The notes beneath the pieces are model-generated. The model was not told where the DNA came from. It saw only the letters and a program-made list of their open reading frames with translations, and did not search any database. A stretch of DNA of 6,272 nucleotides from Candidatus Thorarchaeota archaeon (GTDB taxonomy: Archaea; Asgardarchaeota; Thorarchaeia; Thorarchaeales; Thorarchaeaceae): the NCBI GenBank assembly GCA_016840825.1, contig JAEORN010000068.1:1-6272 (forward strand), in the 5' to 3' direction. Below, piece after piece: positions 1 to 5,492 of this stretch. Position 1 is the stretch's first letter, and every line of letters starts with the position of its first letter. The position numbers were made by a program, and so were the translations under genes.

Positions 1-3000
1 CCGTCAGAATCCAGCATGTTAGGGTCGGTATGGCTATTGAATATCTCATCATTATCAGCGATACCGTCATCGTCTGAATCTTCATCTAGTGGATTAGTAT
101 CATAGACGTTTACCTCATCCCCATCACTAAGATTGTCGAAGTCAGAATCTGGATTCTCTGGGTCTGTTCCTGCATCAATCTCTTCCTTGTCATTTAAACC
201 ATCATCATCAGTATCTGCATTTGTGGCATTTGTATGGTAGACTTGCCATTCTTCCCAATCTGATAGATTATCTCCATCAGTATCAGAATTATTGACGTCT
301 GTTCCGAGTTCGAGTTCTACCTTATCGTTGATCATGTCCCCATCAGTATCTGCAAGGTTAGGGTCACTTCCATACTGATTTACCTCATCGCCATCACTCA
401 GTAAATCTCCATCGCTGTCCCAATTTGTTGGATTGGTGAGTGTCACATAGGTTTCGTCATAGTCACTTATCCCATCTGAATCGGAATCTGTTCGTGCTGG
501 ATTAGTGTGATAGACCATATATTCATCATAGTCACTAATACCATCATCATCTGAATCCATGTCTAGTGGTGATGAACCAGCCAGTTTGACCTCTACGCCA
601 TCACTGAGCAAATCGCCATCTGTATCACTATTTGTCGCGTTACTGTGATAACCGTACACCTCAAGCCCGTTTGAGAGGCCATCTCCATCCATGTCAAGGT
701 CATAGTCAGATGTACCGTTCATGAAGGTGCTATATAGAGCTGGGTCTGTACCGAGGTCATTTACTTCAAATCCGTCATACAGTGCATCTCCATCAGAGTC
801 CATGAGCAATGGGTCAGTACTATACGTGATGACCTCCTCGTAGTCGTTTAACTGATCCCCATCGCTGTCTGCTTCTAATGGGTCAGTCGAGTATGTATTT
901 ACTTCGAGCCCATCTGATAGTCCGTCATTGTCCGAGTCTGCATCTCCAGGTGATGTATCATAGACATAGACTTCGTCGCCGTTCCCAATCCCATCACCAT
1001 CAGAGTCGACATCATAGTCCAAATCGAAACCGTTCGTCATGTCAGTGAGTGGGTCTGTCATGGTTACATTGAGCTCAATATAGTCATCTAAGAGGTCACC
1101 ATCCGTATCGTTTAGGAGTGGGTTTGTACCAAAGTCATGATACTCCTGTCCATCTAGAAGTAAATCGTCATCTGTATCTTCATCTAATGGATCTGAGCCA
1201 ACAGCAATCTCATCTGCATCATCTAGTTCGTCACCATCACTATCAGGATCATTAGGATCTGTTTCATCATTGTCTACAATTCCATTCCTGTTCAGGTCCT
1301 CGTACCCATCCAGGAGCCCGTCACCGTCAGTATCGTCGTTTGTGGCATTCCACCCTGCAGAAATCTCCAAGCCATCTCGAATGAGGTCATCATCACTGTC
1401 CCAGTCGGTGGGGTCTGTATCATAGGTGCGAAGTTCTTCGATGTTAGTAAGTCCATCATTATCCTTATCGTCTGCACCGTCAAGGATTCCATCATCATCC
1501 GAATCATTATCTAATGGATCGGTCTTGACGTCTAGGATCTCTTCGGAGTCTGTGAGTTGGTCATTATCTGAGTCTGCAACAAGTGGGTCGGTGTAGATGG
1601 CTGGATTGGAGTCACCGGTCAGTCCATCAGGGTCATTTATACCATCATAATTCATCTCTTCGAGATTGGTAAGATTATCATTATCGAGGTCTTCTTCCCA
1701 ATCATATATGCCATCATCATCTGTGTCATTATAGGTCGGATCAGTGTGGGTCGCGAATACTTCGAACCAGTTGGGGAGCTGGTCGCCATCCTCATCATCG
1801 TAATAGTCAGAGACCCCTACAACGCCTCCTGAGTCCCATAGAGTCGGGTCTGTATATGTGATGTACAATTCGATTCCATTGGATAGGTCATCCCCGTCCA
1901 AGTCCTCATCATAATCGGTTATCGAGTCATCATCACTATCTTTATCGTTAGGGTCAGTGCCAAGGATATTCACTTCGTCCCCGTCTTTGACCTGGTCATC
2001 ATCTGTATCAGGGTTTCTTGGGAGGGTGTTCGTTACAAATAGCTCGTCGTAATTTGTTAGTCCATCGAGGTCAGAGTCCTCTAAATCATCCGTTAATGCA
2101 TCACCATCGGTGTTGGGGTTTGTTGGGTCGGTCTTTGTGAGATAGATTTCCTGACCATTCGTGAGGTTGTCACCATCATCGTCCCAGTCGTAGTCTCCGA
2201 TAATGGTATCAAAGAAGTTGGCATCCAGAGCCACTGAGGCATTCCAGTATTTTATCTCGTCAGGGTCTCGAATACCATCTAGGTCAGAGTCTGCACGGGT
2301 CGCGTTTGTGCCGTAGGTATTGATTTCAAGTCCATCACTCAAGGTATCGCCGTCAGTATCTGACTTGGTCGCATTGGTGAAATACACAAGAACCTCGTCA
2401 TCATCAGTGACTCCGTCTAGGTCAGTATCTACAGAATTGGGGTCTGTCTTGTAGATATCAACCTCATCACCATCAAGCAGCGAATCCCCGTCGCTATCCG
2501 GATTAGTGGCGTTAGTCTGATAGGTCATGACTTCTCTGTAATCGTTGAGATTATCGTGATCCGTATCTGTGTCAGATACGTTAGTACCATAGGTATAGTA
2601 TTCATCGTAGTCATTGAGCTGATCACCATCAGTATCGGCTTTGGTGGGATTAGACTTGACGATAGTGACCTCTTCCCAGTCACTCAACTGGTCATTGTCG
2701 GTGTCTGGATTCGTGGGTGAGGTCTTCCAAATCTTGACCTCTTCCCCATCAAGTAAGAGGTCATCGTCAGAGTCCGGGTCATGCACATCAGAGCCTACCT
2801 GAATTTCCTTCCAGTTGGCTAGGTTGTCGCTGTCCTCGTCATCGTAATAGTCCGAAATGGAATCATTGTCTGTGTCCACATCATTTGGATCTGTAAGGGT
2901 AGTCCTGACTTCCTGCAGGTTCGTTAGGCCATCACCATCATTATCATCCTGTGCATCATTGATACCATTGTTGTTCGTATCAGAATCAAGCGGGTCAGTC

Positions 3001-4514
3001 AGAGTGATATTGTTCTCCTCATAGTCAGTGAGCGCATCGGAGTCTGTGGATTGGGCATTCGGGTCAGTTCCTAGATAGACTTCCTGCCAGTCTGTTAGCT
3101 TGTCATTATCACTGTCTGAATCATTTGGATCAGTACCATAGGTGACCACCTCTGCGAAGTCGGAGAGCTTGTCATTATCGCTGTCAGGATTATTCGGATC
3201 AGTGCCATACGTCAGCACTTCATCCCCATCTTTTAATCCATCATTATCCGTGTCCGAGTCATTGTAGAGCGTTCCCTCAATGTTATTCTCCCGAGCATCT
3301 GCGAGTCCGTCCTTATCGAAGTCCCGACCATATGCTGAGAGACCTCCTAAGGTATTCGTGATGAAGAACTCGTCAGTAGAGTCTGCATCAAGGTCTCCAA
3401 TGTCAAGAAGCCCACTCTGAGCATTAATCTGGGTCGAGGATACAAAGTATCCTGTTGCGTTATAGATGGTTGTCGGTCCGCCATTCTCTGCAACAAGGAG
3501 TTGAGGTTGTACAGTCCCGCCAATGTTTGCAGTCAACAGGTTGCTAATGGAGGCAGATAGTGTCTTGTTCCACTGAAGATCTGCAGTAGTATTATAGATA
3601 CGGACCTCAGCACCTGCGGTTCCCACGATGAGTTCGTTACCAGCAGCTGCCATCAGGTCCGCCACATCAATCGCAGTGACCGCATCACCCAGCGTAAGGG
3701 AGTGTATGGTGGTCCCATTGATATCAATTACTTTCAGATGTCCACCTGCATCACCATAGATGATGTCTGTAGTGCCAGTTCCCTTGATGTAGGCGAGTTT
3801 CACGATATTCAGAGAGTCAGTGGCCTGTGTGTTAAAGGCAACAGTGCCATCATGATCAAGGTAGGTCACATTGTTCAGTAGCGAACCTGCAAGGACCTCT
3901 TCATTGGCATCCACATCTGCATTTGCAGCATCCAGGTGTCTAATTGCAGAGTTACTGGTGAAGTTCCAGTTCTGAGTTCCTCCCAGTTCAAGGGCATACA
4001 CCCTGTTATTCTCAGTCCCAGCAATGAGTTCATCGAACCCGTCATTATCTACATCCGCTCCCACAACAGTGCGTACCCCACTGGGGAGAGCGATATCAGC
4101 AATGATACTTGTATCGACCTTGACAACGAGTACTCCGTCCGCTGTTCCAATCAACACCTCACTATCTGCAACTGCATCTGTATTCACCTCTGCGAGGGAA
4201 TATGCGGTTGTACTAAGGTTCAACTGAGATATCTTGAAACCGTTGTCATCAAAGAAGAACAACGTCCCATTGCTCGTGATTACAGCGACCTCCTGCTTAG
4301 CATCGAGGTCATAATTTCCAACAGCAATATCGACTATCTGCGACCCTGTCGTATTCTGCCAGACCAGTGCGGTTTCGAATGGAGCAATATCTGCGAGGGT
4401 CATAGGTCCTGTCTGTAGGTCAAACTGAGCATCAGTCGGTCCTGATACAGTTCCCTGTAGTCCAAAGACCACACAGACGAAGAGTGCTGCAAGTATGAGT
4501 TGGTACGATTTCAT
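1..4514 (-). CDS. Giant secreted beta-propeller and thrombospondin type 3-repeat protein (C-terminus outside window)
   Basis: The frame runs without a stop from ATG 4514 to the left edge; 1504 residues are visible and the end is missing. In order it has a Sec signal peptide (about 1-25), a short linker, eight FG-GAP/VCBS-like propeller repeats (about 59-397) and about 41 thrombospondin type 3-like units (398-1504). Those units are built on D-[ST]-D-x-D-x-[LI]-x-D-x-x-E followed by a TDP linker. In known families such Asp-rich loops bind calcium and stiffen an extended rod, and propellers bind ligands or sugars. I infer a calcium-dependent surface stalk or adhesin that presents its N-terminal head away from the cell. 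No catalytic site is visible. Cys occurs only in the signal peptide, so disulfides are absent. The overlap with the ATPase gene indicates a shared operon. An anchor (transmembrane helix, PGF-CTERM or similar) would be expected at the unseen end. A very large secreted enzyme with its catalytic domain beyond the edge is the alternative. Confidence 0.93.
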   Translation of the reverse strand, partial: MKSYQLILAALFVCVVFGLQGTVSGPTDAQFDLQTGPMTLADIAPFETALVWQNTTGSQIVDIAVGNYDLDAKQEVAVITSNGTLFFFDDNGFKISQLNLSTTAYSLAEVNTDAVADSEVLIGTADGVLVVKVDTSIIADIALPSGVRTVVGADVDNDGFDELIAGTENNRVYALELGGTQNWNFTSNSAIRHLDAANADVDANEEVLAGSLLNNVTYLDHDGTVAFNTQATDSLNIVKLAYIKGTGTTDIIYGDAGGHLKVIDINGTTIHSLTLGDAVTAIDVADLMAAAGNELIVGTAGAEVRIYNTTADLQWNKTLSASISNLLTANIGGTVQPQLLVAENGGPTTIYNATGYFVSSTQINAQSGLLDIGDLDADSTDEFFITNTLGGLSAYGRDFDKDGLADARENNIEGTLYNDSDTDNDGLKDGDEVLTYGTDPNNPDSDNDKLSDFAEVVTYGTDPNDSDSDNDKLTDWQEVYLGTDPNAQSTDSDALTDYEENNITLTDPLDSDTNNNGINDAQDDNDGDGLTNLQEVRTTLTDPNDVDTDNDSISDYYDDEDSDNLANWKEIQVGSDVHDPDSDDDLLLDGEEVKIWKTSPTNPDTDNDQLSDWEEVTIVKSNPTKADTDGDQLNDYDEYYTYGTNVSDTDTDHDNLNDYREVMTYQTNATNPDSDGDSLLDGDEVDIYKTDPNSVDTDLDGVTDDDEVLVYFTNATKSDTDGDTLSDGLEINTYGTNATRADSDLDGIRDPDEIKYWNASVALDANFFDTIIGDYDWDDDGDNLTNGQEIYLTKTDPTNPNTDGDALTDDLEDSDLDGLTNYDELFVTNTLPRNPDTDDDQVKDGDEVNILGTDPNDKDSDDDSITDYDEDLDGDDLSNGIELYITYTDPTLWDSGGVVGVSDYYDDEDGDQLPNWFEVFATHTDPTYNDTDDDGIYDWEEDLDNDNLTNLEEMNYDGINDPDGLTGDSNPAIYTDPLVADSDNDQLTDSEEILDVKTDPLDNDSDDDGILDGADDKDNDGLTNIEELRTYDTDPTDWDSDDDLIRDGLEISAGWNATNDDTDGDGLLDGYEDLNRNGIVDNDETDPNDPDSDGDELDDADEIAVGSDPLDEDTDDDLLLDGQEYHDFGTNPLLNDTDGDLLDDYIELNVTMTDPLTDMTNGFDLDYDVDSDGDGIGNGDEVYVYDTSPGDADSDNDGLSDGLEVNTYSTDPLEADSDGDQLNDYEEVITYSTDPLLMDSDGDALYDGFEVNDLGTDPALYSTFMNGTSDYDLDMDGDGLSNGLEVYGYHSNATNSDTDGDLLSDGVEVKLAGSSPLDMDSDDDGISDYDEYMVYHTNPARTDSDSDGISDYDETYVTLTNPTNWDSDGDLLSDGDEVNQYGSDPNLADTDGDMINDKVELELGTDVNNSDTDGDNLSDWEEWQVYHTNATNADTDDDGLNDKEEIDAGTDPENPDSDFDNLSDGDEVNVYDTNPLDEDSDDDGIADNDEIFNSHTDPNMLDSD
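12..1244 (-). repeat. Distal, mostly regular TSP3-like zone with two insertions
   Basis: Units 25-41 average about 24 residues and most are 22 or 23. Units 27 and 31 are longer, with the related inserts LTDMTNGFDLDYDV and YSTFMNGTSDYDL just before the next loop. They stand four units apart. The array is still continuing in phase when it meets the left edge, so the total number of units is unknown. Confidence 0.85.
1245..2291 (-). repeat. Irregular middle zone of doubled and interrupted TSP3-like units
   Basis: Units 15-24 cover 349 residues at uneven length. Several place a second Asp-rich loop directly after the first without the TDP linker: LTDDLEDSDLDGLTN (unit 16), ITDYDEDLDGDDLSN (18), IYDWEEDLDNDNLTN (20), ILDGADDKDNDGLTN (22). 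Unit 15 carries an extra segment around ALDANFFDTIIGDYDWDDDG. Unit 19 opens with the degenerate DSGGVVGVSDYY, which lacks the usual Asp spacing. Unit 20 has an extra Gly/Asn/Pro-rich loop (NYDGINDPDGLTGDSNP). The zone may be a bend, a joint or a binding site within the rod. Confidence 0.8.
2292..2774 (-). repeat. Seven consecutive TSP3-like units of exactly 23 residues
   Basis: Units 8-14 fill 483 bases, which is exactly seven times 69. Typical openings are DSDDDLLLDGEEV (unit 8), DTDGDQLNDYDEY (10), DSDGDSLLDGDEV (12) and DTDGDTLSDGLEI (14). There are no insertions or losses, so this is the most regular stretch and probably the straightest section of the rod. The linker is SP, NP, NV, NA, DP, NA and NA in turn, so only one of the seven units keeps the standard TDP. 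Confidence 0.88.
3324..4340 (-). other. FG-GAP/VCBS-like beta-propeller domain, eight repeats
   Basis: Eight repeats with a spacing of about 44 residues start near residues 59, 105, 148, 192, 236, 280, 325 and 368. Each has the form 'hydrophobic-x-x-[AG]-[DN]-x-D-x-D-x-x-[DE]-[EL]-[IV]-x-G-T-x-x-G-x-[IVL]-x-[IVL]-[YFD]'. Examples are VVGADVDNDGFDELIAGT (150-167) and AEVNTDAVADSEVLIGTADG (108-127). Repeat 3 has a full DxDxDG calcium loop (154-159). Repeats 1, 4 and 8 keep partial loops, and repeats 5 to 7 have lost the acidic residues, so calcium binding is uneven along the ring. The count fits one seven- or eight-bladed propeller, the fold of integrin alpha heads and many microbial surface proteins. 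Confidence 0.85.
4440..4514 (-). other. Sec-type signal peptide of the giant protein
   Basis: The start is MKSYQLILAALFVCVVFGL: one Lys, then a hydrophobic core of about 15 residues (4-19). The polar stretch QGTVSGPTDAQ follows. Cleavage is plausible after VSG (residue 25) or TDA (29). Cys14 sits within the hydrophobic core rather than in a clear lipobox, so a lipoprotein is less likely. The segment directs the protein outside the cell. Confidence 0.85.
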
Positions 4515-4530
4515 CACTCACTTTCTCCTC
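4512..4530 (-). promoter_or_regulatory. Shine-Dalgarno site and overlapping stop/start at the ABC ATPase-giant protein junction
   Basis: GAGGAG lies at 4530-4525 on the minus strand, inside the last codons of the ATPase gene. It is followed by AAAGTGAGTGATG. The ATPase stop TGA (4516-4514) shares one base with the ATG at 4514-4512. A GTG at 4517-4515 is in frame with that ATG; it would give the common GTGA four-base overlap and a more usual seven-base spacing, against ten for the ATG. The two starts differ by one residue. Either way, the giant protein's translation should be coupled to that of the ATPase. Confidence 0.8.
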
Positions 4531-5491
4531 TTGGTTTCTTTTTCCAAGGTTTCACCTGAAAGTAATCGAAGAAGTCTGCTTCGACGAGGCGAACTTCCTC
4601 AAAAGGCAGGTTGTTCGCATTCAACTCTTTGATTATCGGAAGGACATTATCCATGGGATTATCTATGAAGAGCTTCAATGCATTTCGACCTGCTTTAGCA
4701 TAATATTTCACACCCGGTAACGTAGTCACTCTATCTACCAACCAAGATGATAGGTTAGGCAACAAGACTTGTAGTGCCTCTCCCTTTCCAGGGAGGGTTG
4801 TGATGAGCTCTTGGGGTGTTCCAAATTGACTCACTAGTCCATCTTCTAGAAGGGTAACTCGTGTACAATAGTCTACAATCTCAAGATCATGGCTGATGAT
4901 TACCATCGTTGTGCCCAGCTCGAAATTCAGCATCTTGAGATAGTTTAGGGTCTCGTGACGAAGGTGAGCGTCTAGACCTGTGGTGGGTTCATCTAACAGC
5001 AACACAGGAGGGTCATGGATCATTCCAAGACAGATAGAGACCCGCTTTCTCTCTCCACCAGAGAGCTTGGAACTGGTCTTGGTCATGAGGTCCTCATCAA
5101 ATCCCAGAATTTCTAGGATGTTGCGAGCACGTTTCTCAATCTCCTTTGGTTTGAGTCCATAACAGCGTCCAAAGAACTGAGCATTCTCCAGCGCACTAAA
5201 GTCCCAATACATACTGAGATGTTCTATCTGCGGAACATATCCAACAAGGAGTGATATCAGATACCGTTTCTTGGTGACATCATAACCACCAACATATGCT
5301 TGGCCATCAGTTGGATCAATCTGACCGGTGAGTACTCTGAGGACCGTTGTTTTTCCTGCACCTGAGGCTCCTATGATACCGAGGAATTCCTTTTTGTTGG
5401 CATAGAAAGACACTCCTTTCAATGCATAGAAGTCACCAAAGGCAACCTTGAGGTCCTGAATGTCAATCTCTCGTTCCGGACGCGTGGACAT
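4514..5491 (-). CDS. ABC transporter ATP-binding protein, DrrA/NatA/GldA-type exporter family
   Basis: This complete 325-residue nucleotide-binding subunit should hydrolyse ATP on the cytoplasmic face to power a membrane permease. All core motifs are intact: Walker A GASGAGKTT (41-49), Q-loop Gln88, signature LSGGERKR (143-150), Walker B LLLDE (164-168) with Glu168 as catalytic base, D-loop GLD (172-174) and switch His201 in ISHD. About 95 residues follow the ATPase core. The stretch LPGVKYYAKAGRNALKLFI and the ending NNLPFEEVRLVEADFFDYF match the pattern of the C-terminal domain of drug, sodium and gliding-type exporter ATPases (DrrA, NatA, GldA), in which 'psLEDvF' is usual. The sequence after that ends in a basic tail, KPWKKKP. 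The ATG is fixed by a strong Shine-Dalgarno site. No permease is encoded in the window, so the substrate cannot be named; the single-helix protein upstream may be a partner. The family is certain; the subfamily is likely. Confidence 0.95.
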   Translation of the reverse strand: MSTRPEREIDIQDLKVAFGDFYALKGVSFYANKKEFLGIIGASGAGKTTVLRVLTGQIDPTDGQAYVGGYDVTKKRYLISLLVGYVPQIEHLSMYWDFSALENAQFFGRCYGLKPKEIEKRARNILEILGFDEDLMTKTSSKLSGGERKRVSICLGMIHDPPVLLLDEPTTGLDAHLRHETLNYLKMLNFELGTTMVIISHDLEIVDYCTRVTLLEDGLVSQFGTPQELITTLPGKGEALQVLLPNLSSWLVDRVTTLPGVKYYAKAGRNALKLFIDNPMDNVLPIIKELNANNLPFEEVRLVEADFFDYFQVKPWKKKPRGESE

Positions 5492-5492
5492 T

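Larger units (their letters stand above)
1..3323 (-). repeat. Array of about 41 thrombospondin type 3-like calcium-binding repeats
   Basis: From residue 398 to the window edge every unit opens with D-[ST]-D-x-D, has a conserved x-D-x-x-E segment and usually ends in T-D-P-x-x-x. I counted about 41 units plus the start of another. The commonest length is 23 residues (69 bases). The units fall into four zones: 3323-2775 (units 1-7, mixed), 2774-2292 (8-14, perfectly regular), 2291-1245 (15-24, doubled or interrupted) and 1244-12 (25-41, mostly regular, interrupted at units 27 and 31). The repeat is conserved as protein rather than as DNA. It is expected to form a long acidic rod whose shape depends on calcium. 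Confidence 0.92.

Noticed and set aside
1292..1507. A 71-codon open frame on the minus strand
   Set aside because: It overlaps the TSP3 array in another frame. Its Met- and Thr-rich translation is what shifted reading of GAT-rich repeats would give.
1..3323. A CRISPR array or DNA satellite, suggested by the 69-base periodicity
   Set aside because: The period is protein-level (23 codons). The DNA of the units differs throughout, there are no identical direct repeats with unique spacers, and one frame stays open across the whole region.
1..3323. Dockerin or EF-hand domains
   Set aside because: DxDxDG loops also occur in these, but here single loops recur many times with a TDP linker and lack the paired helices of dockerins or EF-hands; thrombospondin type 3-like repeats fit better.
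3936..4418. A 160-codon open frame on the plus strand
   Set aside because: It is the codon-aligned antisense of the propeller-coding region, which has clear FG-GAP-like repeats on the minus strand. Its own translation is not recognisable and it has no ribosome binding site of note.
1..4514. A frameshift or pseudogene in the giant gene
   Set aside because: Every codon from 4514 to 3 was read in one frame without a stop, and the repeat motif stays in phase at both ends.
4440..4514. A lipoprotein signal at Cys14
   Set aside because: The Cys is in the middle of the hydrophobic core, with further hydrophobic residues after it. A normal signal peptidase site follows later, so lipidation is unlikely.
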